Notes: generated from the sequence alone by a model not told the origin. Numbered from the stretch's first letter, positions 24,801-32,790 are shown. The stretch is DNA of 64,000 bases from Metridium senile (GCA_949775045.1 OX459104.1:5005306-5069305); one strand, 5' to 3'. Made by a program: numbers and translations.

Positions 24801-24985
24801 TTAAAATTCTCGTAAACTTACCTAAGAGATCGAGTAATACAACCTCTACAAAAGCGATGGCCACACTGTGTTTGACAAGGTTCTCGCAATTCGAGGAGAC
24901 AAATAGGACATTTGTATTTATCCTCTAGTGGAGGATCAAAAAATCCATCTATTCCTTCTGTAAATATACCAGGATTAAGAGACAT
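10228..24985 (-). CDS. TRAF6-like RING plus five TRAF-type zinc fingers, no MATH domain (7 exons, 256 aa)
   Basis: Exons, minus strand, in order: 24985-24822, 16618-16567, 14681-14574, 13628-13470, 13028-12957, 11631-11554, 10365-10228. They join in frame (771 nt with stop) with GT-AG borders. The RING ligands Cys26, Cys29, Cys41, His43, Cys46, Cys49, Cys61 and Asp64 have exactly the TRAF6 spacing. Residues about 80-240 form five TRAF-type zinc fingers, such as [10 protein letters not shown] and [15 protein letters not shown] proteins normally continue into a coiled coil and MATH domain that bind receptors. Here the frame stops at [11 protein letters not shown], a stop kept in two duplicated copies. 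A cytoplasmic ubiquitin-ligase-like or adaptor-interfering role is inferred. The exon-5 donor GTGATT is weak and is followed by a 103-bp tandem array. Joining exon 1 to exon 2 across 8.2 kb is supported by phase and by the RING match; RNA evidence is lacking. Confidence 0.85.
10426..10695 (+). mobile_element. tRNA-derived SINE in intron 6 (copy 1)
   Basis: The head contains TGGCCCAGTGGTGAGAG (A-box-like) and AGTTCGATTTC (B-box-like), spaced as in a tRNA gene. The body contains TTTCTCCGAGTTATCCAG, resembling the conserved body of widespread aquatic-animal SINEs, and the tail is ATGA-rich. Copies lie at equivalent places in the duplicated regions (28,710-29,015 and 60,515-60,795), so it inserted before the duplications. 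Confidence 0.7.
10746..11440. mobile_element. Inverted-repeat element with CTCTCGTAAGCGACCA ends
   Basis: The left end CAGTTAACTCTCTCGTAAGCG is mirrored near 11,412 by GGTCGCTTATACGAGAGTGA, and internal copies of GGTCGCTTACGAGA occur. The end sequence resembles pogo/Tigger-type ends that begin CAGT. No transposase is present. It is shared with copies A and B. Confidence 0.65.
12055..12915 (-). repeat. 103-bp minisatellite, about eight copies, in intron 5
   Basis: Units of 103 bp (containing AATTGTCATCACTACAATC and a variable CATCAT run) start near 12,154, 12,257, 12,360, 12,463, 12,566, 12,669, 12,772 and 12,875, with a partial unit before. Two units near 12,590 and 12,630 carry small variants. 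The paralogous introns (27,420-27,560 and 59,200-59,335) hold one unit each. The array begins directly after the exon-5 donor. It creates many shadow ORFs in both strands. Confidence 0.95.
13225..13440 (-). repeat. (ATTC)n-type simple repeat in intron 4
   Basis: Degenerate ATTC tetranucleotide repeat (read GAAT on plus) just after the exon-4 donor. It is matched at the same position in copies A and B. Confidence 0.85.
13793..13979. mobile_element. 187-bp pogo/Tigger-like MITE, TA target duplication
   Basis: The ends CAGTGGAACCCTG and CAGGGTTCCACTG are flanked by TA at 13,791-13,792 and 13,980-13,981. Inner copies of AGTGGCCATACTAACGGGG-type sequence are present. The CAGTGGAACC end and TA duplication are typical of pogo-like Tc1/mariner MITEs. 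It lies in intron 3, with copies at 26,379-26,564 and 58,155-58,340. Confidence 0.88.
14400..14545. repeat. CATCAT-rich minisatellite in intron 3
   Basis: About three copies of a 36-bp unit containing CATCAGTTATAGTATCATC. The same array has about eight copies at 25,525-25,800 and about three at 57,478-57,600. It marks one end of the homologous block shared with copies A and B. Confidence 0.85.
14690..15925. other. Intron 2 sequence, no gene recognised
   Basis: AT-rich intronic sequence. A segment at 15,560-15,710 (TTGTTCTTGACTGGCTAGCC and following) is repeated imperfectly at 16,420-16,560 next to exon 2, as a direct duplication of about 130 bp. The ORF at 15,038-15,223 (minus) has no recognisable features. 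Confidence 0.5.
15930..16197. mobile_element. MITE with about 70-bp inverted repeats
   Basis: ACACCTATTTCAATTAACG through GATCTGAGACCGATAGGAATT is mirrored at 16,125-16,197. A related but diverged fragment lies near 14,020-14,080 and in copies A (26,280-26,350) and B (58,060-58,135). Confidence 0.75.
16194..16370. mobile_element. MITE, ends ACACCTAATTGCAAGAATGT
   Basis: ACACCTAATTGCAAGAATGTTGTC is mirrored by GACAACATTCTTACAATTAGGTGT at about 16,340-16,363. It abuts the previous element. The interior has no coding sequence. Confidence 0.65.
16625..17300. other. Intron 1 sequence, no gene recognised
   Basis: AT-rich sequence with no recognised repeats, motifs or homology. Confidence 0.4.
17300..17700 (+). 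repeat. Tandem duplication of about 190 bp
   Basis: Two diverged units share GGGAGGTTTGATAACTGGCTG, CGCTTTCCGTTCAGAATGT and GGGCGAA(T/A)CGACTCCT. The second unit begins near 17,490. The GGGCGAA motif links it to the arrays at 18,440, 23,225 and 54,570. Confidence 0.75.
17764..18332 (+). pseudogene. LINE ORF2 C-terminal fragment with internal deletion
   Basis: Two frames (to 17,964 and from 17,964) contain [31 protein letters not shown], then [18 protein letters not shown] and [15 protein letters not shown]. These are the standard post-palm blocks of cnidarian CR1/L2-like LINEs. The stretch normally joining LRRNL to VRPLLEY is missing, and the catalytic palm is absent. Confidence 0.8.
18440..18540 (+). 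repeat. GGGCGAAACG(T/A)CC short-period repeats
   Basis: About five units of 14-15 bp built on CGGGCGAAACGTCC, preceded by GGGCGAATCGACTTTT. The same motif series occurs at 23,225-23,325 and 54,570-54,665, always ending GAAACGACCGGT, so it is part of a dispersed element rather than a local satellite. Confidence 0.8.
18805..18892. repeat. (TTTA)n microsatellite
   Basis: About 21 uninterrupted TTTA units. Confidence 0.97.
18998..19098. repeat. Perfect palindrome, two 50-bp arms around one base
   Basis: Arms 18,998-19,047 and 19,049-19,098 are exact reverse complements over 50 bp with a single central G at 19,048. The sequence is entirely AT-rich (arm start TACTTATATTTTTATATTAA). It lies just upstream of the LINE fragment at 19,207. 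It could extrude a cruciform, and I see no target duplication that would make it a transposon. Confidence 0.95.
19207..20591 (+). pseudogene. LINE reverse transcriptase, 5'-truncated, one frameshift
   Basis: The frame contains [45 protein letters not shown] (palm A), [20 protein letters not shown] (palm B) and [12 protein letters not shown] (palm C catalytic Asp pair). A frameshift near 19,980-20,004 passes to a second frame with [20 protein letters not shown] and [12 protein letters not shown], ending at 20,591. The endonuclease domain and start are missing. This is the most complete LINE in the window and is recent-looking (one break only). Its 3' untranslated part runs to an ATAAA-rich tail near 20,790. 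Confidence 0.9.
20711..21050 (-). pseudogene. LINE C-terminal fragment, opposite strand
   Basis: The minus-strand frame contains [40 protein letters not shown] and [13 protein letters not shown], the same C-terminal block as the neighbouring plus-strand LINE but a different copy. It meets that LINE tail to tail at about 20,790, consistent with one LINE inserting into the 3' end of another. Confidence 0.75.
21205..21300 (+). repeat. Direct repeat paired with 24,150-24,240
   Basis: Shares TCTGTAAAAACGTTCACTC and GAAGGCTCCGG(G/C)TAATGGGCTCCTG with 24,150-24,240 (and 55,440-55,515 in copy B). The two direct repeats bracket about 3 kb with no retroviral-type genes, so an LTR interpretation is not supported. 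Confidence 0.65.
21780..23220. other. Duplicated non-coding block, no gene recognised
   Basis: Closely matches 52,560-54,560. The ORFs here (22,501-22,764 minus, 22,896-23,129 plus) are only partly preserved in the partner copy and show no family features, so I do not call them genes. Confidence 0.5.
23225..23325 (+). repeat. GGGCGAA repeat cluster
   Basis: Four to five units from GGGCGAATGGACTTTTTATG to GGCGAAACGACCGGTAATCG. It matches 54,570-54,665 and is related to 18,440-18,540. Confidence 0.75.
23790..23912. repeat. Degenerate 24-26-bp repeat (ATTCATTCGATAATTCGAGC)
   Basis: About five units of the form ATATTCACTCGATTATTCGAGC. Copy B keeps about four (55,090-55,185) and has lost the outer units. 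It lies immediately 3' of the minus-strand acidic mini-ORF. Confidence 0.75.
23895..24059 (-). CDS. Acidic 54-residue ORF (MADSSEEGK...), function unknown
   Basis: The minus-strand ATG at 24,059 lies in a [15 protein letters not shown] context and is followed by [21 protein letters not shown] to a stop at 23,895. More than half of the residues are Ser, Glu or Asp. Copy B (55,170-55,337) preserves start, stop and frame, with a one-codon (Glu) in-frame indel. Upstream on the same strand are an inverted CCAAT box (GATTGGCTAA at 24,122) and a CRE-like TGACGTAA at 24,095, so it may have its own promoter. Such acidic N-termini occur in transposases and chromatin proteins, but nothing downstream extends it. 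It may be a first exon or a remnant. Confidence 0.4.
   Translation of the reverse strand: MADSSEEGKSESKSENPSESSEELYHTGSESEDSDLDNEEEIVCAKAVSKEIIE
24280..24776. mobile_element. 497-bp MITE, 9-bp target duplication confirmed by empty sites
   Basis: The ends TAGCCTGAGAAAACAGACG and CGTCTGTCTTCTCAGGCTA extend to about 45 bp of inverted repeat. It is flanked by AGCAAAAAT at 24,271-24,279 and 24,777-24,785. The two plus-strand RING copies (intron at 40,540-40,575 and 51,705-51,740) have the pre-insertion sequence with a single related 9-mer. It lies in intron 1 just after the RING exon. Confidence 0.92.
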
Positions 24986-24989
24986 ACTT

Positions 24990-25215
24990 TGTGCTTAAGG
25001 CTCGTTCACACGAGCGATTTTTGCGGCGATTTGAGGTGCTTAGGTTTCAGAGGCAGATTTCGTATGAATGTAAAAAAACTATGAAAATAAGTTTGTCAAA
25101 ACTCTCACTCAGACTGTTTTGTATACCTAATTTTGATTGGCCGAAACGGTCATGCTCTCGCGATGTGATTGGATAGGGACTTTTGAGTGACAGTGAATGG
25201 GCCGGGTTATGATAT
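24990..25215 (-). promoter_or_regulatory. Proximal promoter region of the TRAF-like gene
   Basis: Conserved blocks precede all four RING exons: ATCCAATCACATCGCGAGAG, GGCCAATCAAAATT (two CCAAT boxes) and CATAGTTTTTTACATTCATACG. Here they lie about 80-190 bp upstream of the ATG on the minus strand. Equivalent blocks are at 40,150-40,270, 51,345-51,470 and 56,990-57,150. No TATA box was obvious, and the transcription start is unknown. Confidence 0.6.
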
Positions 25216-25345
25216 CATCTTGTCAAGGCAGAGGAGGGTGTTCACGGTTCGCATAGGATCATGGGCGATAAACGGATTTTCGCTTCAGTTGTGTTTGCAG
25301 GTTGTTGCGTGTGGAGCTCAGTGGTACGGTGGCCGAGAGCGGCAA

Positions 25346-25412
25346 TATGAAAAAAGTCAAAATGAAAAAAGTCAAAATGAAAAAAGTCAAAGTGAAAAAA
25401 GTCAAAGTGATT
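25346..25412 (+). repeat. 15-bp tandem repeat (GAAAAAAGTCAAAAT)
   Basis: Four units; copy B has about two and a half at 57,312-57,355. Confidence 0.9.
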
Positions 25413-25524
25413 TAGGGCTATATGACAAATGAAAAATGGAAAAAGTATGAACACGTCTAAAAGTTCAATTGATTTTGGGCCGTATTGCATATGATAAATG
25501 GAAAAAGGCCAAAAGTAAACTATA

Positions 25525-25800
25525 ATAACTGATGATAATGATGGTGATGATGATGATACTATAACTGATGATAATGATGGTGATGATGATGATACTATAA
25601 CTGATGATAATGATGGTGATGATGATGATACTATAACTGATGATAATGATGGTGATGATGATGATGATGATACTATAACTGATGATAATGATGGTGATGA
25701 TGATGATACTATAACTGATCATGATGATAATGATGATGATGATGATACTATAACTGATCATGATGATAATGATGATGATGATGATACTATAACTAATAAT
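25525..25800 (+). repeat. 36-39-bp GATGAT-rich minisatellite
   Basis: About eight units of ACTATAACTGATGATAATG plus a GATGAT run. This is an expanded version of the array at 14,400-14,545 (inverted) and 57,478-57,600. Homology with the intact gene ends at this array: the sequence upstream, where exon 3 would be expected, is unrelated. Confidence 0.9.
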
Positions 25801-26378
25801 GGTGATGGTGATGATAATAGTGCATGTGGTGATGATATGGTGATAATGGTGAAAAAAATAATTAAAATTTAATGATGACGAGGCTCAGACAACGAAAATG
25901 AAGACAATGTAGTAATGATAAATACACTGATAGCTAGTTGTATACCGCACATCATCATAGAAGTTGGAATTGTCCGTGTTGTGGAGAAAAGAGAGTCAAC
26001 TTGTTTTACATCAATTTAATAATAAAATCTACATAAATAAACAATAATCTTTTATAAAGGCATGATAAAACCACTCTCTCAACTATCTGACACAAAAGAT
26101 TGAAAATTGGATGTCTGGTCATGTTTTTTGATTGTAATAAAAAAAATACTGCATAATGTTTTGTTGATAAGCGTTATACAAATGAGTATAATATGATAAC
26201 ACTGATGATTTCGATGACTGACTCTTTGAACAACAATACCGACTTAACTGTTAACAACAAGACTTTAGTTATATATAAACCTATTTCAATCAGTTGATGT
26301 TGATCATCTGCAAATGATTGATCTGAGACCTATAGGAATCGTTGGAGCTCACACTTGAACAGTGCTGAAAATCAGATA

Positions 26379-26564
26379 CAGTGGAACCCCGCCTTTTTGC
26401 CACCCGCTTAATACGGCCGCTCCGTTATTGGGGCCAGTTTTTTGGGTCCCGACGGAATGCATGCCCATACATTTTCTATAAAATTCACCCACTTAATACG
26501 GCCACCACGTTAGTATGACCACTTTGGGCTGTCCCTTCGGTGGCAGATTAACGGGGTTCCACTG
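26379..26564. mobile_element. pogo-like MITE, copy in A
   Basis: Same element as 13,793-13,979, in inverted context. The 5' flank is TA and the 3' flank has mutated to CA. Confidence 0.85.
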
Positions 26565-26869
26565 CACTGGTATAATCAGTCATAAGATGATATTGGACGA
26601 TTCTGTATAAAATGATTGCTTCTGCAATGTGCTCATAATTGACTGAGTTTTATAATAATCAATAATGGATAGGCATTTAGAAAAACTTTAATTGCTTTAT
26701 CAGAAACACTTGGAGACTTGCAAGTGTGTTGAAGTATCATGCCCAAACAAGTGTGGAGATGTGTTACAACTACAACAGATGGAAGAACATTTGAAAGTTT
26801 GCCCAAAGAGACAAATACCCTGTGAATACTGCGATAACATGGTCTTATTCACCGACATTGAGGTAGTGG

Positions 26870-27215
26870 GGTTATCTGTCCATCTATTCATTTTTCAACC
26901 ATTCATTTTTTCATTTATTCATTCTTTTATCCTACATTCATTTGTTTCTTTGATTGTCATTAATTAATCCATTCATTCATTTGTACATCTATTCATTTAT
27001 CCATTCATTCACCAATCTAACATTCATTCATCTATTCATTCTTTCATGCATTAATTCACCAATCAAAACGTTCAGTTATCTATTCATTCTCCCATTCATT
27101 CATTCACTCATTCATTCACTCATTAATCATCATTCGAAAATGCATTTATGCAATTGATTCAAATGTCCATTTATTAATAATTATTTATACTGTCAGACAT
27201 TCATTCATTCATTTT
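26870..27215 (+). repeat. (ATTC)n repeat in intron of copy A
   Basis: Degenerate ATTC repeat following the exon-4 donor, equivalent to 13,225-13,440. Confidence 0.8.
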
Positions 27216-28194
27216 TATTCATTAAAACAATATTTTAGGAGTGTAAAAGTTTCTATTTTAATCATTTTCAATCGCCTGCCATCAAAACTTTCCATCAAAC
27301 TGTGTATTTCAATATGTTGAATTCTCATACTTTCAGAGCCACTACAAAGAATGCCCAAAATATAAAATCCCTTGCCCCAAATGTGGAGAAAAAGTTGCAA
27401 ATGAAAAGGTAAATGTTTGTAGTGACAAATTTAGTGATACTGATGATGATGATTATGGTGCTGATTGTAGTGATGACAATTCTGATGATGGTTGTGGATG
27501 TTCATGATTGCAATATTAATGATGAAGATGGTGATAGTGATGATGATGATGATGATGATTAGTCTTTTCCATGTTGAGCAAGGGACTGGAACAAAGTTTC
27601 TCAAAATTAATTTAATTCAAAAATTTTTTTTTTTTACGAAAATACAAAGAATGTATGGTTTGGAAGGACGTTTTGGAAGGACACCATACATTTCTCTGTA
27701 ATGTTGGCACAGTTTGGATGCTAATATTTTTTTTCTATTTAACCAAACGTTCTGAAACTTGGTCAATAAGCTTATATTTGGTTACTCTCCCATGAGATGG
27801 GGTAATTGTTTCTGGAACCATAATCAAATTAGTTTTTCACACTTGTACCCTGTCCCTTGTTCGATATGAAAAAGGCAAATGTTGATAATAATAGTGGATA
27901 TTGATATGTCACCTGAATAAATGTGATGAATGCTATATCGAGTATGGATTGAGTCAGATTCTTTTTAAACTTTCTAGTTCTTATATCTATATGTACTTTA
28001 GGTTGCCTACCACAGAGAAAACGTCTGCCCATTGGAGAAAATTAAATGCCCATTTGAGTATCTTGGTTGCAAAGAAGAGGTATTCGATTATTTATACCAC
28101 AGGCACCCCAGCATCCAGAAATAGTCGATTGTTAATTGAGCAATTTCTCGTCTTGTTTCACATATATACTCTGCTCTGTAATAGACCTCTCTCG

Positions 28195-28682
28195 AAAGCT
28201 GCCACTCTCGTATAAGCGACCATTTAGGATTCAAGTTTTTGACTTTTTCATTGTTTTTCCTCTGTCGTAAGCGACCATCGAGAGTCATTAAATGAAGGGC
28301 TAAAGCTTGAAACGTCACTAAAGTTAAGCCAACATTTTTTACGGTGTTACAAATTTCATTACATTACCTTTTGTTTATATCAAACACCGACGCAACCTAT
28401 ACTAGTTTACTCGCTAGTTTCCATTAAATGATTGGCTAACTTTTGGAAATACATACCTAAAAGATCTTAAAAGATACCGTGGCAAAAAAATATGCCAAAC
28501 AAAGAGTTAAGATACAGTTTAAAAATTTAGAAATTCGTTTATTATATTTGACAAATTTCTGGATGTGTTATAAATTACGCATGGTTTGGGCTTCCTGTGT
28601 TAAGGTTCTCGTAAGCGACCATCTCCCGTTAGCGACCACTTTCTTCTGGTCCGAGGGTGGTCGCTTACGAGAGAGTTAACTG
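28195..28682. mobile_element. CTCTCGTAAGCGACCA element, copy in A
   Basis: Copy of the 10,746-11,440 element in inverted context, about 200 bp shorter. Outer motifs are CACTCTCGTATAAGCGACC and GGTCGCTTACGAGAGAGTTAA. Confidence 0.65.
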
Positions 28683-28709
28683 TATCAGTACCAGAATGCT
28701 TGACGAAAG

Positions 28710-29015
28710 TAGGCGAAACATTTTTATTTATTCATCCATTCATTAATTTATCACTCCCCATCAAGAGGGCCTTCCATGAGGTTTCCCAACACTCACTACC
28801 ACTACATTGGACATTAAAAGCATAGAACACTCGACTCACATGTTGATTTTGTGGAGGGATGAAAACTGGATAACTCGGAGAAAAAGCCTTGTGGAATGAG
28901 AGAGAACACCACTTCAAACAAACTATGTTAACTTGTCGCTTATGGCGCCGGGAAATCGAACTTAGGTCACAGTCAGGGCCAGCGCTCTCACCGCTGGGCC
29001 ACTCATGCTACCCTG
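28710..29015 (-). mobile_element. tRNA-derived SINE, copy in A
   Basis: Reverse-complement counterpart of 10,426-10,695. The tRNA-like head is at its right end (GAAATCGAACTTAGG near 28,955 and CTCTCACCGCTGGGCCA near 28,985). Confidence 0.7.
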
Positions 29016-29660
29016 ATCCCATAAATTATATTTATTTATTTATTTATTCCTATCCATTAATTTTTTTATTTTTTTTTTCAGAACTTCATTCCAGAAATCG
29101 AAAAACACGTTCTCTCAAGTCACATTCTTGATCTTGCCAAAGCTGCCATAGCTCAACAACAGCCAATCACAAGCAACAGTGGATATGTTTCTGAAGATCT
29201 TTATTATGATCTTAAGTGAAAGAATGGCAGTAGTAGTTAGCACCCCCTGTATAGGATCACTGATATTTTATAGCATCACTTAGGAATATATGTAGTTTTC
29301 GTTAATGTTTTAATATAAATATTATTATCAGAGCGATCGACGTTTCGACGCCTCGAGCGTCATTTTCAAGAACGAAATTAAATTAAAGTATAAACGACTG
29401 ATATTGAATATAAATAAGACAGTCAAACAAGTCCCTAGGGATCTTAAAAAGCTTAGCTTTGATAGAGTCACTTTGGACGTTAGGAATATAGGCAAAAGAA
29501 AACGGAGTGAAATTCCGATCATAACTGCGAAGTTTGCGTGACACTTGTGATTGTTATGGCATCGCACTGATAATAGTTAGAGCAGGTGGTCTGTAAGAAT
29601 GTAATGTTTAGTTTGACCAGATATTATAATTTGGAATGCTATCAATTAAAAAAGTTAATT

Positions 29661-29946
29661 AAGGCTGGTTTTCACTAGCGACCCAACGCAAGCGCAAGCA
29701 CAAGTGCAAAAGCACAAGCATGTGAAAACGAGACGTGAATAAACGCAAGCGCAAACAAACTATTCACTAGTGCCACGCGCAAGCACAAGCGCAAACGCAA
29801 GAAAAAAGGAAAATTTTTGATATCTTGCGCTTGCGCTTGTGCTTGCGTTATCACTGCGTCAAACGGTTTTCACGACGAAATAAGGTCTCTTGCGCTTGCG
29901 CTTGTGTTTGCGCTTGTGCTTGCGTCGCTAGTGAAAACTAGGCCTT
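29661..29946. mobile_element. MITE with GCAAGCGCAAGCAC subterminal repeats
   Basis: The ends AAGGCTGGTTTTCACTAGCGAC and GTCGCTAGTGAAAACTAGGCC are inverted. Both flanks carry many short GCAAGCGCAAG and CTTGCGCTTG repeats, as subterminal transposase-binding arrays do in hAT-like MITEs. Related copies: 61,445-61,603 (truncated) and 62,473-62,725. Confidence 0.8.
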
Positions 29947-30055
29947 AGCAAAGTATTTGTTTTGTTCATGTTTTTGATTCCATAAAGAATCCCAGACGGG
30001 AAAAGTTGTGTTCTTGTGAGCTTTTTTGTTTTTCTTAAGTCATTAGATATACACT

Positions 30056-30304
30056 TTGTCACCCGTGAAGTGATCGTGAAAGCCTACAAGCTAGAAGCGC
30101 AGGGAACTATGGGTATCTTATGTATAATTTAGTAAAAACGCAGGGATTTTATGTCTACATCGCCACACTTGTCAATGTGTTATTGAGAAACTGCTATAAA
30201 CCTATCAGACAACAAGAAAGCGCGTGCCGAATGCACATTTAGTTTCTGAACCTATCCATGATCCTTTGCCCCACTAGCTTGTAGGCTTTTCACGGGTGAC
30301 AAAC
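30056..30304. mobile_element. MITE, ends TTTGTCACCCGTGAAGTG
   Basis: TTTGTCACCCGTGAA and GAAAGCCTACAAGCTAG are mirrored by CTAGCTTGTAGGCTTTTCACGG and GTGACAAA. A second copy is at 62,827-63,073. Confidence 0.75.
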
Positions 30305-30321
30305 TTTCTCTGACAATTAAG

Positions 30322-30628
30322 GGTGTACACCTATTTCAAAAAAGGTTGGCATCGCCAAAAGCGATAGGCGGTAGGTCATTGCAAGACCCAAGTGCACTAT
30401 GGGTATAATCTTAAGTATCTACATAAAAGCAGAAAAGCTGTCTTCTAGGCACATTTTCAGTCCTACGACAAGCCATATAACTCTCCAGCGGAGATCGTTG
30501 TTTAGTGGAGCTGGCATGATTGAAAATTTCACGACTTAGGATTATACCCATAGTGTACTTGGGTCTTGGAATGACCTATCGCCTATCGCTTTTGGCGATG
30601 ACAACCTTTTTTGAAATATTTGTATACA
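30322..30628. mobile_element. MITE with about 100-bp inverted repeats
   Basis: The left arm (TGTACACCTATTTCAAAAAA, then GCCAAAAGCGATAGGCG and GTGCACTATGGGTATAATC) is mirrored by the right arm (GATTATACCCATAGTGTAC, then CGCCTATCGCTTTTGGCGA and AAATATTTGTATACAC). A second copy is at 63,090-63,395. Confidence 0.8.
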
Positions 30629-30899
30629 CATTTTCATTTTTGTCACATTCTGTTTGAATGATATCAGTTTTTCCCCAGAGCTTGTACTGTACGACTTCAA
30701 GACGAACTAAAACGACACTAGCCTAGTTACTTTGTTTTGAACAAGATCCTCTTTTTATATCTATACAGTGAAAATAATTTAAGTATTACTAAGTTGTTTT
30801 TTGCAAAATAAACGCAAGAAAAAGAAAGAAAGAAAGATAGTTACTGAAGGAATTTGTGTTATATTTGAGGCAATTTGGGATGTTGGGAGTAGAATTCTA

Positions 30900-31590
30900 G
30901 AATTAACGTCTAGAACAAGAACAGTCTGTATATTGTACACTGCCGGATCTTATCAAACATTCTAGAACACTAGATCAGATCGCTTGCCTTGATGTTAATA
31001 TTGTTGGCTAAAACACTTGATCAGGCGCTGGATGGATGGACCTACCTGGTCTAAATAGACTAGAACACTTGATCAAACGGTGGACTTGATCTTCAACATT
31101 CTCAGTGGAACAATTGATCTAATACTGGACCTGATCGTATGGTAACATTCTAGAACACTTGATCAAGTAATATTTATATCAGACTTACGTTTGAAATAGT
31201 TTACTGCCCGCCTGTACGCTGGGCTGTGAAGCGATCGCCCAGGTTTCCCTCAAAAACTTCTTTTTCGTCTCTGTTAGTATATTTTTTTCTTCGTCTGTAT
31301 TCTGAGGCATTGTATTTGTAAATCTAGCTGTAACTTCAAGAGAGATAATTGGTAAGTTGGAATGCAGTGTTTTTTTATGCTCTCTTTACTATGCTTATTA
31401 TCATTGATTTTGAGGCGCCACTTAGTTTTTCGTATGTTGGGCTTCCTGTGGAGTTCGTCTGCTCAAATGTGAACAGTCCAAAGTTATCGGACCAATCAGG
31501 GCGCACAATTTTCAGTGATCCAGTGATCAGGCCCTTACCAGCTACCAAATCAATGGGGGTGTGCCATAAGAGCGACAAAGCACAACTTAA
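30900..31590 (+). repeat. Interspersed repeat X, copy 2
   Basis: Matches 930-1,650 with the conserved block ACTGCCCGCCTGTACGCTGG and ends beyond TTGGGCTTCCTGTGGAG. Confidence 0.75.
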
Positions 31591-31598
31591 AAGTTATA

Positions 31599-31860
31599 GA
31601 GCGGATTTCGTATGACTGTACAACGTACGGTTCCGTGCCGTGACCGTGCCATAATTTGTATAAGAAGATTCGAAGTTTCTGCCGTGACCGTGTCGTGCTT
31701 CACGGCCGTGCCGTGTCCGTGCCGTCGTTTCTATAAAAAAACATTCGAAAAAACTGCCGTAACCAATCCGTAGCGTTTTGTTAGGCACACGAAAAACTCT
31801 CTAAATTTTGTTTGTACCTTGCCGTGCCGTGTCCGTGCTGTTTGCACACGAAATCCGCTC
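31599..31860. mobile_element. 262-bp MITE, TA target duplication, empty site in copy B
   Basis: The ends GAGCGGATTTCGTATG and CACGAAATCCGCTC are flanked by TA at 31,597-31,598 and 31,861-31,862. Many GCCGTG units (CCGTGCCGTGTCCGTGC) occur inside both ends. Copy B has the uninterrupted site (AAAAGTTATAATTTACTTC) at 62,055-62,075. Confidence 0.92.
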
Positions 31861-31899
31861 TAATTTACTTCATTTTAATTGTGTCTTAGTTTCCTATCC

Positions 31900-32040
31900 C
31901 AATACATACATAACTCTTACTTCATCATTCTCCTTGCTAGGACACCACAGGTATCCCAATACATAAGTCTCATTTCATCATTCTCCTTGCTAGGACCGGC
32001 TAGGACACCACAGGTATCCTAATACCTAAGTCTCACCCGG
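31900..32040 (+). repeat. About 60-bp tandem repeat (GGACACCACAGGTATCC)
   Basis: Two units containing CATTCTCCTTGCTAGGAC and ACCACAGGTATCCCAATAC. Copy B has three at 62,095-62,270. Confidence 0.8.
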
Positions 32041-32280
32041 ATGTACTTAATGATTTGATATAATTGCTAAGGTTACTGTGATCATGAGGACACTCAAACC
32101 GCTATATGCACTTTTTTAAGGATTTTTTAAACCCACTCCTTAGAATATAGAAATACAAAAAATATGAAAGTATTGATTCTTTACTTTTGCTAAAACATAC
32201 TAAATACATCAATAATGGTTATCAATAACGTTGTATCAGTTATTAATATAATTATATACAAGTATCCTTATTAATATTAT

Positions 32281-32790
32281 TATCACTGGTATCATTGCTA
32301 GTATTACCATTATTAATATTATTATCACTGGTATCATTGCTAGTATTACCATTATCAATATTATTATCACTGGTATCATTGCTAGTATTACCATTATCAA
32401 TATTATTATCACTGGTATCATTGCTAGTATTACCATTATCAATATTATTATCACTGGTATCATTGCTAGTATTACCATTATCAATATTATTATCACTGGT
32501 ATCATTGCTAGTATTACCATTATCAATATTATTATCACTGGTATCATTGCTAGTATTATCATTATCAATATTATTATCACTGGTATCATTGCTAGTATTA
32601 CCATTATCAATATTATTATCACTGGTATCATTGCTAGTATTACCATTATCAATATTATTATCACTGGTATCATTGCTAGTATTACCATTATCAATATTAT
32701 TATCACTGGTATCATTGCTAGTATTACCATTATCAATATTATTATCACTGGTATCATTGCTAGTATTACCATTATTATCAATATCATCAA
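32281..32790 (-). repeat. 42-bp minisatellite, 12 nearly identical copies
   Basis: The 42-bp unit (including ACTGGTATCATTGCTAGTAT) is repeated 12 times with very few substitutions. Because 42 is a multiple of three, three overlapping open frames of 174-186 codons arise. One would read a 14-residue repeat NIDNGNTSNDTSDN on the minus strand. No promoter, splice or homologous protein was seen, so it is annotated as a satellite and not a gene. Confidence 0.95.

Larger units (their letters stand above)
26704..29219 (+). pseudogene. TRAF-like zinc-finger exons 4-7, copy A: intact exons but no RING head
   Basis: Exons 26,704-26,862, 27,337-27,408, 28,002-28,079 and 29,082-29,219 match exons 4-7 of the minus-strand gene, with all GT-AG sites, phases and the final stop (EDLYYDLK) preserved. 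Zinc ligands are intact (for example [16 protein letters not shown] and CPKCGEKV). Exons 1-3 are absent upstream on this strand; the nearest RING exon (24,822-24,985) faces the other way. No nonsense codon was found. Either it is a recently beheaded copy or it is transcribed from an unrecognised start, since the open frame extends a little upstream of exon 4 with an ATG at 26,692. Confidence 0.8.
21480..31580 (+). repeat. Segmental duplication, copy A (direct partner 52,260-62,070)
   Basis: About 10 kb in the same order and orientation as 52,260 onward: a non-coding block, acidic mini-ORF, fold-back MITE, RING exon, promoter, microsatellite, zinc-finger exons 4-7, MITEs and repeat X. Indels between copies are mostly clean transposon insertions. 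The part 25,900-29,440 is also an inverted copy of 10,020-14,330. Confidence 0.92.
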
